The position numbers and the translations under genes were made by a program. From assembly GCA_039815465.1 (NCBI GenBank), contig JBCBZG010000021.1, forward strand, positions 1 to 64,000: a DNA stretch of 64,000 nucleotides. Direction: 5' to 3'. Positions 1-8,814 of this stretch are shown one piece after another (positions within the stretch are counted from its first letter, which is position 1; each line of letters opens with the position of its first letter). The stretch is from Shimia_B sp039815465 (lineage in GTDB: Bacteria > Pseudomonadota > Alphaproteobacteria > Rhodobacterales > Rhodobacteraceae). The notes beneath the pieces are model-generated. The model saw nothing but the letters and a program-made list of their open reading frames with translations. It searched no databases and was not told the origin of the DNA.

Positions 1-132
1 GTGGAAAAGATGCGCAGGCGAGCCGAGCAGCACATCGGTCAGCGGGTCGGTTTCATTGCGAAACCCCCATGCGGTCAGCGGGGCCGTGCCGCCCTGGGGC
101 GCGCGACGTTGAAGCGTGAATGGATCAGTCAT
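1..132 (-). CDS. Amidinotransferase-family protein, N-terminal fragment (cut by window edge)
   Basis: Only the first 44 codons lie in the window, read leftward from an ATG at 130-132. The frame is open to the edge and reads MTDPFTLQRR...GTAPLTAWGF...TDPLTDVLLG. The TDVLLG element after a Gly/Pro-rich leader is what I remember from the start of the arginine deiminase / dimethylarginine dimethylaminohydrolase (amidinotransferase) family in roseobacters. The catalytic residues lie outside the window, so the enzymatic call is by recollection of the N-terminus only. There is no convincing Shine-Dalgarno sequence. The gene is divergent from the DUF2165 gene that follows. It could instead be a spurious short open frame. 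Confidence 0.5.
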   Translation of the reverse strand, partial: MTDPFTLQRRAPQGGTAPLTAWGFRNETDPLTDVLLGSPAHLFH

Positions 133-290
133 GGCGCCAGTCAACACCCGCCGCCCGCGCCGATCAAATGGAATATGCACGCGACTGCCGCTTTCCTCAT
201 CACCTGCCCCCAAATGCAGCGCCGCCCGGCGCGCTGCGCTTTACCTCCCCGCACGGGCGTAAGATGGTACCCGCAGAGGAGGCGACGCCG

Positions 291-776
291 ATGGACACAG
301 CGCTCATATTGCTCGACGCAGCCCTGGTGGGCGGCTTGGCGGTCTGGATGACCCTGGCCGTGAGCGACAACTGGCGTCACCCCAAGATGAATGAGGAGGC
401 CGTGCGCATGGTCTCCCAACTCGACCTCCTCGAACAGGAGTTTCCAGAAGACTTCGCCCAGATCTCCTACCGCCGCATCACCGATCCGCGCCATGTGCGG
501 CTGATGTTCCGCACCATCCGGCTTGCGGAAACGGTCGCGGCGGTCGCGCTTTGGGGCTCTGTGATCGCGCTGGCGCTTGCGGCCTTTGGCGCGGCCCCGC
601 TCGATGGCGCGACGGGAGCTGCCGTGCTCGCCACCGGGTTCTTTTCGCTGATCTGGGGCGGGTTCATCATCGGCGGCAACTACTTTGCCTACTGGTACTG
701 CCACGCCTGGGCCCAATCGAACCATTTTATGTTCATGTATTGGGGGCTTTTTGTGCTGGTGATCTTGCTGCTCTAG
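291..776 (+). CDS. DUF2165-family small integral membrane protein
   Basis: A 161-residue predicted inner-membrane protein of unknown function. Hydrophobic segments lie at about residues 5-22, 80-105, 112-135 and 145-161. The soluble stretch between the first two has the DUF2165-type pattern of a charged linker and YRRITDPRHVR. The ending, with paired aromatic residues before the last helix (NYFAYWYCHAW), is also typical of the family. The ATG at 291 has GAGGAGG just upstream (276-283) and gives the usual family length; an in-frame upstream start at 120 would add a low-complexity leader unlike the family. It stands alone, divergent from the amidinotransferase fragment. Its 3' end faces lhgO across a structured repeat. 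Confidence 0.8.
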   Translation: MDTALILLDAALVGGLAVWMTLAVSDNWRHPKMNEEAVRMVSQLDLLEQEFPEDFAQISYRRITDPRHVRLMFRTIRLAETVAAVALWGSVIALALAAFGAAPLDGATGAAVLATGFFSLIWGGFIIGGNYFAYWYCHAWAQSNHFMFMYWGLFVLVILLL

Positions 777-792
777 TGCCCCGCCCAATCAA

Positions 793-888
793 AGCGCTGA
801 GGGCATCCACCGACCGAGGGTGGGGGATGTATCCCCCGCCCGTGGGGGCGGTCGGGGGATGCCCGGTGGTGCCACCGGGCGGGCGCTC
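793..888. repeat. Structured dispersed repeat, copy A (longest copy)
   Basis: About 96 nt between the convergent ends of the DUF2165 gene and lhgO. It has an outer stem CCGACCG (810-816) with CGGTCGG (849-855), an inner hairpin GGGGGAT/ATCCCCC (822-828 with 831-837) and a separate 9-bp hairpin GCCCGGTGG/CCACCGGGC (861-880). The ends carry AGCGC and GCGCT. The reverse complement of the element at 58131-58199 aligns with it almost base for base, except for the inner segment, which that copy lacks. Related copies are at 8733, 34141 and 42129. It probably acts as a bidirectional terminator or REP-like element; this is inference. Confidence 0.8.
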
Positions 889-913
889 AAACTCAGGCGT
901 GTTCGACTTGGTA

Positions 914-2110
914 CTAGGCAGCAAACACCCGATCACAAACCTCCCGTGCAATGGGCATCGCACTCGTCGCCGCAGGAGACGGCGCGTTGAGCACCATCGT
1001 CACCGGCCCCGCCCGCTTGATCAGGAAATCATCGCATAGCGACCCATCGGTCCGCAGCGCCTGAGCTCGGATCCCGCAATGGTAGCCGCCCAAATCCCCC
1101 AAACTCAGCCCCGGGCAATACTTCTGCGCCTCCGCCAAATACCGCCGCTTCGACAACCACCCCCGCAGTTCATTGAGCGTCGGCCCCGGATAGGCCGCAA
1201 GCGCCCGCCAGGTGCCGCCATAGCTTAGCGCCGCGGCGGTATCCGTAGGGTTCACGGCGAATTTCGTGTACCCTTCGCGCGCCAGCGACAAAACGGCATT
1301 GGGCCCCACCGTGATCGTCCCGTTCACCATCGGCGTCAGATGCACGCCGAGGAAGGGCAACGCCGGGTCCGGGATCGGATAGATTAGGTGCCGCACCACA
1401 TCGCTCAACCGCGCGGGCAGGGTGAAATACTCCCCCCGAAACGGCACGATGCGGATGTCGGTCTCCACCCCCGCCAACCGCGCCAGCCGGTCGGCTTGGA
1501 GCCCCCCGCAGCCAATCACGCACCCCGCCTCATAGGTCTCACCGCCCGCGCGAAGCACCACGCGATCCGTGCCCGGCTGCATGTCTTCGACACGCGCGCT
1601 AAACACCACATCCCCGCCCGCATCCTCCACATCACCGAGCAGCGCGCGGGTGATGCCGGTGTAGTCCGCGATCCCTGTCTCCGGCACGCGCAGCGCCCCG
1701 ACACCCGCCACCGCAGGCTCGTGCCGCTTAAGCTCCGCCGCGCTAAGCCGTTCCACCGGCACGCCATTCTCAGCCGCCCGCGCCTCCAGCCCCTCCAGCC
1801 GACCAAGCTCCACCGCATCGGTCGCGACGAGCAGCTTGCCCCGCCGCTCCACCGCAATCCCGCGCGCACGGGCAAAGGCGTACGTCTCCTCCAGCCCGGC
1901 ACGGCAAAGCCGCGCCTTCAAGCTGCCCGGGGTGTAATAGACACCCGAGTGGATCACCCCGCTGTTGCGGCCGGTCTGGTGAAAGGCGGGCGCGGCCTCC
2001 TTTTCCAGCACCGCCACGCGCCAACCAGGATGTCGGCGCATGACCTCCGCGGCGGTGGCCGCGCCCACGATGCCTGCGCCAACGACAATGGCGTCATAGA
2101 CCCGCGCCAC
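914..2110 (-). CDS. lhgO: L-2-hydroxyglutarate oxidase (FAD-dependent)
   Basis: The 398-residue protein belongs to the DAO family of FAD oxidoreductases. In this family L-2-hydroxyglutarate is oxidised to 2-oxoglutarate with electrons passed to the respiratory chain. The N-terminus has the dinucleotide fold (VVGAGIVGAATA, residues 9-20) and an acidic residue ending the second strand (LEKE). The diagnostic block HQTGRNSGVIHSG followed by YYTPGSLKARLC (about 44-68) is characteristic of LhgO. The C-terminal GGYHCGIRAQ and NAPSPAATSAMPIA blocks also fit. Translation starts at a GTG 8 nt after the stop of the DUF2126 gene, so the two are probably cotranscribed. There is no evident functional tie to that neighbour. 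Confidence 0.88.
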   Translation of the reverse strand: MARVYDAIVVGAGIVGAATAAEVMRRHPGWRVAVLEKEAAPAFHQTGRNSGVIHSGVYYTPGSLKARLCRAGLEETYAFARARGIAVERRGKLLVATDAVELGRLEGLEARAAENGVPVERLSAAELKRHEPAVAGVGALRVPETGIADYTGITRALLGDVEDAGGDVVFSARVEDMQPGTDRVVLRAGGETYEAGCVIGCGGLQADRLARLAGVETDIRIVPFRGEYFTLPARLSDVVRHLIYPIPDPALPFLGVHLTPMVNGTITVGPNAVLSLAREGYTKFAVNPTDTAAALSYGGTWRALAAYPGPTLNELRGWLSKRRYLAEAQKYCPGLSLGDLGGYHCGIRAQALRTDGSLCDDFLIKRAGPVTMVLNAPSPAATSAMPIAREVCDRVFAA

Positions 2111-2118
2111 AGCCGCGC

Positions 2119-5100
2119 TCAGAGCCGCATCAGGTCGAGCGTCACGGGAAACTCCGGGTGCGGCGGCAGCACGCGGCGCGCCACGGGGCCGGGCGTGTGG
2201 GACAGATCAAACCGCGAAATGCGCCGCCCCTCCGCCTCCAGATCATTGATCGGGCGATCCTCGTGCGCCCGCCCGCCCTCGTGCGAGACGCGGTAGGTGA
2301 ACCCGCCCACCGACCGCCCATGGGCTGGATCCACCAGATCAAAGGTCAGCGGCGCATGGGGCAGAACCTGCGGATGCAGGCAATGCGCCGGGTGCCACGC
2401 CCGGAACCGGATGCCTGCCACATGGCCATACTCCGTCGCCGTCAGCGGGATCTCCACACCGTTCACCGTGGGCACGAGCCCCTCTGGCAGGTCGCGAATA
2501 CGCAGCTCCAACCGCTCGCAGGAGCTGTCGACAAAGCGCGTCGTGCCCCCCACCATCCCCTGTTCGCCGAGCGTGGGCCAGGGCTCGATCGCGTTGCGCA
2601 GCTCCATCTTGGCGCCCGCGACCTCTGCCTCGCCCGCGAGGGGGAAGCGGAACGCCAGCTGCGCCTGGAACCACGCGGGCTCGAACGGCATCTTGAAATG
2701 CGCGCTTAGCTCGCCAAGCACGCTGCGGAAATCCTCCCACACGAAATGCGGCAGCATGAAGCGGTCCTGAAGCCCGGTGCCCCAGCGGATGAGGTCGCCC
2801 TGATAGGGTTTTTCCCAGAACATCGCGATGAGCGCGCGCAGCACGAGGTTTTGCGCCACGGCCATGCGCGGATGGGGCGGCATTTCGAACCCGCGAAACT
2901 CCACGAGGCCAAGCCGCCCTGTGGGGCCATCGGGCGAGTAGAGCTTGTCGATGCAGATCTCTGCCCGGTGTGTGTTGCCGGTGACATCAATCAGCAGGTT
3001 GCGGAACATCCGGTCCACGAGCCAGGGCGGCGCGTCCGGTGGGCTGGGCAACTGCGCCAGCGCGAGCTCCAGCTGGTAGAGCGCGTCATGGCGTGCCTCA
3101 TCAATGCGCGGGGCCTGAGACGTTGGCCCCACAAAAAGCCCTGAAAACAGATAGCTAAGAGACGGATGGTTCTGCCAGTAGCGGATGATGGAGGCCAGCA
3201 AATCGGGCCGCCTGAGAAACGGGCTTTCCGCCGGGCTTGCGCCGCCCATGACCACATGATTGCCCCCGCCGGAGCCTGTCACGCGCCCGTCTACGAGGAA
3301 GGACGACGCATCAAGCCCGATGGCGCGTGCCTCCTCATACAGCGCCTCGGTGATCGCGCTTTGATCGGCGAAGCTTTTGGCCGGGTGGATATTCACCTCG
3401 ATCACGCCGGGGTCGGGCGTGACCTTGATGACGTTGAGCCGTGGATCAGGGGGTGGCGCGTAGCCTTCGACATGGACAGGCTGACCCAGTGCTTCTGCGG
3501 TGTCTTCGACCGCATTTAGCAGCGCGATATAGCCTTCGGCCGAGTAGACCGGCGGCAGGAAGACACACAGCGTCCCAAATCGTGGCTCGACGGTCAGCGC
3601 CGTGCGCACCCCGCCACCCGTGGGCGCAACGCTCGACTGCGGCAGGTCTGGCGCCTCTGCCGCGGTGTCCGCAGCCTCCGGGTCCCGCTCTGCCAGCGCC
3701 GCCTGAAACCGGGTCGGGGCGGCGAAACGCTCAGGCAGCGGCGGGCGTGCGGCCTGCATCGTGTCTTGGTCAAATTGCATCGCCACCGCGCCCTCGGGCA
3801 ACAGCGGCAACGCCTCCAGCGGCAATCGCAGCCCCGCCGGGCTGTCCCCGGGAATGAGAAAGATCTTGCCCCGCCGTGTCTGCCAGATCTCTGACATCCA
3901 GCGCGCCACGGGCGCGGCGGTCTGGGCCTGTTGCAGGGGCAGGACAAAGGATTTCGGTTTCTCAATCCCCCGCGCCAGCGTTTCCACCAGACGGTGGCGC
4001 AGCATCGGGTCGGCCATGTCCACTTGATCGGGCGTGGCACCTTCGGGCAGGTTTGCCTCGCGTAGCGAAAACTCCACCGGGTCCTCAAAGGCCGGGGCCG
4101 CATGTTCCCGCGGGATATCGAGCCGGTCGCAGAGCGTGTTCATGAACCGCTCTGCCGTTTCGACATCGGCGCCGCCTGTGCCCTCGGTCGCGATCAGATC
4201 CGCGTTCTGCCACATGGGCAGCCCGTCGCCGCGCCAACGCAGCTCGAACGCCCAGCGGGGCAGCTGTTCGCCCGGATACCATTTGCCCTGACCGTAGTGC
4301 AGCGCGCCGCCGGGGGCGAAGCGGTCGCGCAGGCGGCGCACGAGCTTGTCTGCATATCTGCGCTTCGTGGGGCCTACGGCGTCCACCGTCCATTCATCCG
4401 CGTCGCGGTCGGAGGCGGCTATGAATGTCGGTTCCCCGCCCACAGTCAGCCCGACCTTTTGCCGGTCCAGCCGTTTGTCGATGGCGGCCCCTGTGGTTTG
4501 GATCGCTGACCACTGCGCATCGGTCAGCGGTTTGGTCTGGCGCGGCGGCTCGCCTACACGGGTCACCGACATGGCGAACTCGAATTCCACCTCGCAGGGA
4601 TCCACGGCCCCCGTGATCGGGGCAGCGGTGCGCGGGTTCGGGGTTGCTGCCAGCGGGATATGCCCCTCGGACGCGAAAAGGCCCGATGTGGGATCGAGCC
4701 CCACCCAGCCCGCGCCGGGCAGGTAGACTTCCGTCCAGGCGTGGAGGTCGGTGAAATCCTCCTTAGGCCCCGACGGACCATCCACCGATTTGATGTCGGG
4801 GGTCAGCTGGATCAGGTAGCCGGACACAAACCGCGCCGCAAAGCCCAAGTCGCGCAGCATATGGACGAGGAGCCACGCGCTATCGCGGCACGACCCCTTG
4901 GCGCGCACCAACGTCTCCTCGGGCGTCTGGACCCCAGGCTCCATCCGCACGATGTATCCCACGGCCTCGAACACGTATTGGTTCAGCGCGACCATGTAAT
5001 CGATGGTGCTGTCGCCCGCCTTTGGCCGGTCGGCGATGAAGGCCGCGAGGCGCGGCGTCAGGTCGGGTTTGACGAGGTACGGCGCCAGATCGGCGCGCGT

Positions 5101-5427
5101 GTCCGCGTCATAGCGGAACGCAGGGTCGCGCGCGGCCTCGTCCAGAAAGAAATCGAACGGGTTGATCGATTCCAGATCGGCGATCAGGTCAATCTCCACC
5201 TCGAACTTATCGGCGAGCTCCGGGAACACCAACCGCGCCTGATAGTTCGCGAACGGGTCCTGCTGCCAGTTCACAAATGCCGATGTCGGCGTGATGCGCT
5301 GGCTGTAGCTGACGATTTTGGTGCGCGTATGGGGCGCTGGGCGCAGCCGGACGGTGTGGGGCGCGTGCCCCACGAGCCTGTCGTAACGATAGGTGGTCCG
5401 GTGATTCAACGCGACCTGGATGCTCAT
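2119..5427 (-). CDS. Large transglutaminase-like cysteine protease with DUF2126
   Basis: The 1102-residue protein has three parts: a bacterial transglutaminase N-terminal domain (about 1-110), a transglutaminase core, and a long DUF2126 region from about residue 320 to the end. The catalytic triad is visible as C180 (AKGSCRDSAW), H229 (DLHAW) and D245 (GLDPTSG). Known relatives are encoded with ATP-grasp, alpha-E and Anbu proteins, as here. Comparative genomics has proposed that this set makes, attaches and removes a peptide-like modification, but the substrate is unknown. The start ATG is on the opposite side of a 115-nt divergent promoter region from the ATP-grasp gene. No signal peptide is seen, so a cytoplasmic location is likely. 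Confidence 0.88.
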   Translation of the reverse strand: MSIQVALNHRTTYRYDRLVGHAPHTVRLRPAPHTRTKIVSYSQRITPTSAFVNWQQDPFANYQARLVFPELADKFEVEIDLIADLESINPFDFFLDEAARDPAFRYDADTRADLAPYLVKPDLTPRLAAFIADRPKAGDSTIDYMVALNQYVFEAVGYIVRMEPGVQTPEETLVRAKGSCRDSAWLLVHMLRDLGFAARFVSGYLIQLTPDIKSVDGPSGPKEDFTDLHAWTEVYLPGAGWVGLDPTSGLFASEGHIPLAATPNPRTAAPITGAVDPCEVEFEFAMSVTRVGEPPRQTKPLTDAQWSAIQTTGAAIDKRLDRQKVGLTVGGEPTFIAASDRDADEWTVDAVGPTKRRYADKLVRRLRDRFAPGGALHYGQGKWYPGEQLPRWAFELRWRGDGLPMWQNADLIATEGTGGADVETAERFMNTLCDRLDIPREHAAPAFEDPVEFSLREANLPEGATPDQVDMADPMLRHRLVETLARGIEKPKSFVLPLQQAQTAAPVARWMSEIWQTRRGKIFLIPGDSPAGLRLPLEALPLLPEGAVAMQFDQDTMQAARPPLPERFAAPTRFQAALAERDPEAADTAAEAPDLPQSSVAPTGGGVRTALTVEPRFGTLCVFLPPVYSAEGYIALLNAVEDTAEALGQPVHVEGYAPPPDPRLNVIKVTPDPGVIEVNIHPAKSFADQSAITEALYEEARAIGLDASSFLVDGRVTGSGGGNHVVMGGASPAESPFLRRPDLLASIIRYWQNHPSLSYLFSGLFVGPTSQAPRIDEARHDALYQLELALAQLPSPPDAPPWLVDRMFRNLLIDVTGNTHRAEICIDKLYSPDGPTGRLGLVEFRGFEMPPHPRMAVAQNLVLRALIAMFWEKPYQGDLIRWGTGLQDRFMLPHFVWEDFRSVLGELSAHFKMPFEPAWFQAQLAFRFPLAGEAEVAGAKMELRNAIEPWPTLGEQGMVGGTTRFVDSSCERLELRIRDLPEGLVPTVNGVEIPLTATEYGHVAGIRFRAWHPAHCLHPQVLPHAPLTFDLVDPAHGRSVGGFTYRVSHEGGRAHEDRPINDLEAEGRRISRFDLSHTPGPVARRVLPPHPEFPVTLDLMRL

Positions 5428-5542
5428 TTTTTCATCAGCTTTCGTTCATCGATTTGGCATGGGGCGCAGACTTCCCTAGGGTGGTTGAAGAGCCCCCGCA
5501 CTGCGGCGACACATACTGGACCCGAGGAGGAAGTCGAAGCCC

Positions 5543-6949
5543 ATGTATCATGAAATGTCCGACCCGAACGGCACACGCCCGGATTATAAGCGGATCGAGC
5601 AATGGATTGAGGAGGACGGCGTCGACACTCTGATGCAGCGACGGCAAGAGGCCGAAGACCTCTTTCGCAAGGTGGGCATCACATTTGCGGTCTATGGCGA
5701 GGGCGGCGACCCGGAACGGTTGATCCCGTTTGACATGATCCCCCGCATCTTTACGGCGGCAGAGTGGGAGATTGTGGAGGCAGGCTCCGTCCAGCGCGCC
5801 AAAGCGCTCAACGCCTTTCTCGCCGATGTTTACGGCGACCAGAAAATCCTGAAGGCGGGTCTGATCCCGTCCGAGCTCGTGCTCGACAACCCGGCCTACG
5901 AGCCTCAGATGGTGGGTGTGCGCCCGCCGGGCGATGTCTGGGCCCATATCTGCGGGATCGATGTGGTGCGCACGGGGCCAGACGAGTTTCTGGTGCTCGA
6001 AGATAACGCGCGCACGCCGTCGGGCGTCAGCTACATGCTCGAGACCCGCGAAGTGATGATGCAGATGTTCCCGCAGCTCTTTAGCGACGGGAAGGTCCGC
6101 GCGGTCGAAGACTACCCGGATGTGTTGGCCGAGGCTATGGCCGCGCTGGCGCCGCCCCGCTGCGACGGACCGCCGACGCTGGCGATCCTGACGCCGGGCT
6201 ACTTCAATTCGGCCTATTACGAGCATTCATTCCTTGCGGACCGGATGGGGATTGAGCTGGTCGAGGGTCAGGACCTGTATTGCGAGGACGGTCATGTCTG
6301 GATGCGCACGATCCGGGGCCCTGAACGGGTCGATGTGATCTACCGCCGGATCGACGATGCGTTCCTTGACCCGCTGGCGTTCAACCCGGACTCCGCGCTG
6401 GGCGTGCCGGGGTTGATGGAGGTCTACCGGACCGGCGGTGTGACGCTCGTGAACGCACCGGGCACCGGCGTGGCCGATGACAAGGCGATCTATATCTACG
6501 TCCCCGAAATGATCCGCTACTATCTGGGCGAGGAGCCGATCCTGAAAAACGTCCCCACTTATCAGTGCGAAAACCCCGAGGAATGCGACTACGTGCTCGC
6601 CAATCTCGATCAACTGGTGGTCAAGGAAGTGCAAGGGTCCGGCGGCTACGGCATGCTCATCGGCCCCAAAGCCACCCAAGCGGAACGCGATGATTTTTCG
6701 AAAAAAATCATAGCCGCCCCGGACAACTATATCGCTCAGCCCACGTTGGACTTGTCCACTGCGCCGGTGCTGACCGAGGGCGGCATCGCCCAACGCCATG
6801 TGGACCTGCGCCCCTTCGTCATCACAGGCGCGGAAACAAAGCTCGTCCCCGGCGGGCTGACCCGTGTGGCGCTGCGCGAGGGGTCGCTGGTCGTTAATTC
6901 CTCCCAAGGGGGCGGGGTGAAAGACACCTGGGTCATGGGGGGCGCGTAA
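5543..6949 (+). CDS. Circularly permuted ATP-grasp family protein
   Basis: The 468-residue protein matches the circularly permuted ATP-grasp family (formerly DUF404/DUF407), which is predicted to form amide bonds between an amino group and an ATP-activated carboxylate. Recognisable blocks are FDMIPR near residue 56, EDNARTPSGVSYM near 152-164 (a nucleotide/metal-binding element), VYRRIDD near 270 and VVKEVQGSGGYGML near 355-368. The product and acceptor are unknown. The start is preceded by a strong GAGGAGG site (5525-5531). Its stop is separated by a single base from the alpha-E gene, so the two are translationally linked. The partner transglutaminase gene runs divergently. Confidence 0.88.
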   Translation: MYHEMSDPNGTRPDYKRIEQWIEEDGVDTLMQRRQEAEDLFRKVGITFAVYGEGGDPERLIPFDMIPRIFTAAEWEIVEAGSVQRAKALNAFLADVYGDQKILKAGLIPSELVLDNPAYEPQMVGVRPPGDVWAHICGIDVVRTGPDEFLVLEDNARTPSGVSYMLETREVMMQMFPQLFSDGKVRAVEDYPDVLAEAMAALAPPRCDGPPTLAILTPGYFNSAYYEHSFLADRMGIELVEGQDLYCEDGHVWMRTIRGPERVDVIYRRIDDAFLDPLAFNPDSALGVPGLMEVYRTGGVTLVNAPGTGVADDKAIYIYVPEMIRYYLGEEPILKNVPTYQCENPEECDYVLANLDQLVVKEVQGSGGYGMLIGPKATQAERDDFSKKIIAAPDNYIAQPTLDLSTAPVLTEGGIAQRHVDLRPFVITGAETKLVPGGLTRVALREGSLVVNSSQGGGVKDTWVMGGA

Positions 6950-6950
6950 G

Positions 6951-7931
6951 ATGCTGAGTAGAACCGCTGAGGGCCTGTTCTGGCTGGGCCGCTACATCGA
7001 GCGCGCCGACAACGTGGCCCGATTTGTGGAGGCTGGCCGCCGGTTCGACGCCATGGCTGGCGCCTCCGGCGACGACGGCAATGAATGGGAGGCCGTGCTG
7101 ATCGCCGCAGGCTCCCGCCAGACATTCCCCGGCGACATCACCAAAGCCACGGCAGAGGATGCGATCCCGTTCATGGTCGCGGACCCCGACAACCCCAGCT
7201 CTGTCCAGTCCTGCTTCGCCATGGCCCGCGCCAATGCCCGGGCGCAGCGGGGCGCGATCAGCTCTGACGCGTGGGAGGCCGTGAACACGGCCTGGCGGGC
7301 GGCTCAAAACATCACCCCGCTCGAGTGCACGCCCCGCTACTTGGCGCGCACGCTCGAACGTATGCGCACCTTTACCAGCCTGTTCCGCGGGGCGCTCGCA
7401 GCCACCATGCTGCGCGACGAAAGCCTGTCGTTTCTAAGGCTTGGCCAGTTCGTCGAACGCGCCGACGCGACTGCGCGGCTGCTGGATGTGAAATACCACG
7501 TGCTCCTCCCCGATGATCACCCGGTGGGGTCGGCCAAGGACCAGCTTCAGTGGAACACGCTCCTGCGCGCCGCGGGGGCACGATCCGCCTACCGCTGGGT
7601 CTACCGCAAACCGGTGGAACACCGGCTCGTCATCGACCTTCTGCTCCTTAACAAACGCTCCCCGCGGTCCTACCAGTTCTGTTTGAACGAGCTTTGCGCC
7701 TATCTTGGCACGCTCCACGCGGGCGGCTCTGCCAGCCAGGGCAGCCTAGAGCTCGCCACCCAGATGCGCGAAAGCCTGGCCGCCGATGACGTCGATGCCA
7801 TCGTGGCCCACGGGCTTCATGAATACTTGACCAACCGCATTGTAGGCTGCAATCGCTTGGCGGCTGCCATCAGCACAGATTTCGGCTTTGCTCCGATCCT
7901 GGCCGCTGATGTTCAGGTGCAGACCCTATAA
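6951..7931 (+). CDS. Alpha-E domain protein (DUF403)
   Basis: This 326-residue, all-helical protein is of the alpha-E family, recognised from the opening LSRTAEGLFWLGRYIERAD and the repeated FLRLGQFVERAD near residue 160. The two E-R-A-D motifs are the feature that named the family. It is always linked to ATP-grasp and transglutaminase partners and is thought to assist the peptide-ligase reaction; no activity is established. Here it follows the ATP-grasp gene by one base. It precedes the Anbu gene by 35 nt, which include the latter's ribosome-binding site. It is full length with no anomalies. Confidence 0.88.
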   Translation: MLSRTAEGLFWLGRYIERADNVARFVEAGRRFDAMAGASGDDGNEWEAVLIAAGSRQTFPGDITKATAEDAIPFMVADPDNPSSVQSCFAMARANARAQRGAISSDAWEAVNTAWRAAQNITPLECTPRYLARTLERMRTFTSLFRGALAATMLRDESLSFLRLGQFVERADATARLLDVKYHVLLPDDHPVGSAKDQLQWNTLLRAAGARSAYRWVYRKPVEHRLVIDLLLLNKRSPRSYQFCLNELCAYLGTLHAGGSASQGSLELATQMRESLAADDVDAIVAHGLHEYLTNRIVGCNRLAAAISTDFGFAPILAADVQVQTL

Positions 7932-7966
7932 GACGCGCAAAGCGCATGACAGACGGAGAGCGGTAA

Positions 7967-8695
7967 GTGACCTATTGCGTTGCGGTTAAAGTAGATGAGG
8001 GCCTGATTTGCCTGTCCGACACCCGCACCAACGCGGGGCTCGACAACATTTCCCGCTACAAAAAGATGTTCACCTGGACCAACCCGGGGGAGCGCGCGAT
8101 CACGCTCATGACCGCGGGCAACCTGGCAATCACCCAAGGGGTGATGTCGCTCCTGCAAGAGAATATCGACAAAGACAACGGGGTGGAGACGCTCTACACC
8201 GCCCCCTCCATGTTCCGCGTGGCGGAGATCGTGGGCGACGCCATGCGCATCGTGCAAGAACGCTATGGCCCGGGGCTAAGCCAGCGGGGGGAGGCCTCGG
8301 ACGCCTCCATTATCTGCGCCGGTCAGCGCGCGGGCGGGCCGCTCAGGCTGTTTTTGATCTACGCGGCTGGGAATTTCATTGAGGCGACGAGCGACACGCC
8401 GTTCTTTCAGATCGGGGAGCACAAGTACGGCAAGCCCATCCTCGACCGCGTCATCACGCCGGAGACGTCGCTGACCGACGCCACCAAGGCCGCGCTCCTG
8501 TCGATGGATTCCACGCTGCGCTCCAACCTGTCTGTGGGGATGCCGCTCGACCTGACGGTGCTGCCCACCAACGCTTACGCCTTTGCCCATGAGCGCCGGA
8601 TCGAGGCGGAGGATCTGGGCTTTCAAAACCTGTCGGAACGCTGGTCCGACGCGCTGCGCGACGCGTTCGTCACGATCCCGGACCTGCTGGCCTAG
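7967..8695 (+). CDS. Anbu-type proteasome-like peptidase
   Basis: The 242-residue protein belongs to the N-terminal nucleophile hydrolase superfamily, in the Anbu (ancestral beta subunit) branch related to HslV and proteasome beta subunits. Translation begins at a GTG preceded by GGAGAGCGG. Removal of the initiator Met would leave Thr2 (TYCVAV) as the nucleophile. The Asp in the SDTRTNAG block and the Lys in YKKMF are the expected partners. It is the last gene of the ATP-grasp/alpha-E operon, consistent with a hydrolase that reverses or processes the product of the ligase. Substrate and assembly state in this organism cannot be read from sequence. Confidence 0.88.
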   Translation: MTYCVAVKVDEGLICLSDTRTNAGLDNISRYKKMFTWTNPGERAITLMTAGNLAITQGVMSLLQENIDKDNGVETLYTAPSMFRVAEIVGDAMRIVQERYGPGLSQRGEASDASIICAGQRAGGPLRLFLIYAAGNFIEATSDTPFFQIGEHKYGKPILDRVITPETSLTDATKAALLSMDSTLRSNLSVGMPLDLTVLPTNAYAFAHERRIEAEDLGFQNLSERWSDALRDAFVTIPDLLA

Positions 8696-8732
8696 GTAAT
8701 CGACACACCTCGGTGGTCACAGCTACGACAGT

Positions 8733-8814
8733 GCCCGGTGGGAACCACCGGGCTGCCCCCGTCCGCCCCCCCGGGCGGGGGCAACTGCCCCCACCCGCGG
8801 ACGGGGTCAGCCCT
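8733..8814. repeat. Structured dispersed repeat, copy B
   Basis: This copy lies 37 nt past the Anbu stop, in reverse orientation to copy A. It has a 9-bp hairpin GCCCGGTGG/CCACCGGGC (8733-8753) and a longer stem CCCCGTCCG/CGGACGGGG enclosing GGGGGCA/TGCCCCC. The inner stem differs from copy A (GGGGGAT/ATCCCCC) by paired changes on both arms, so pairing is kept. It is the only one of the five copies not placed between two convergent annotated genes, unless the small minus-strand frame at 8993-9118 is real. It may act as the operon terminator. Confidence 0.75.

Noticed and set aside
1..351. Plus-strand open frame from the window edge
   Set aside because: Composition is unlike a protein, it overlaps the DUF2165 start, and the minus strand reads as an amidinotransferase N-terminus.
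4660..5553. Long plus-strand frame opposite the transglutaminase gene
   Set aside because: Antisense shadow of a recognisable gene with conserved catalytic residues; its own product is Arg/His-rich with no family.
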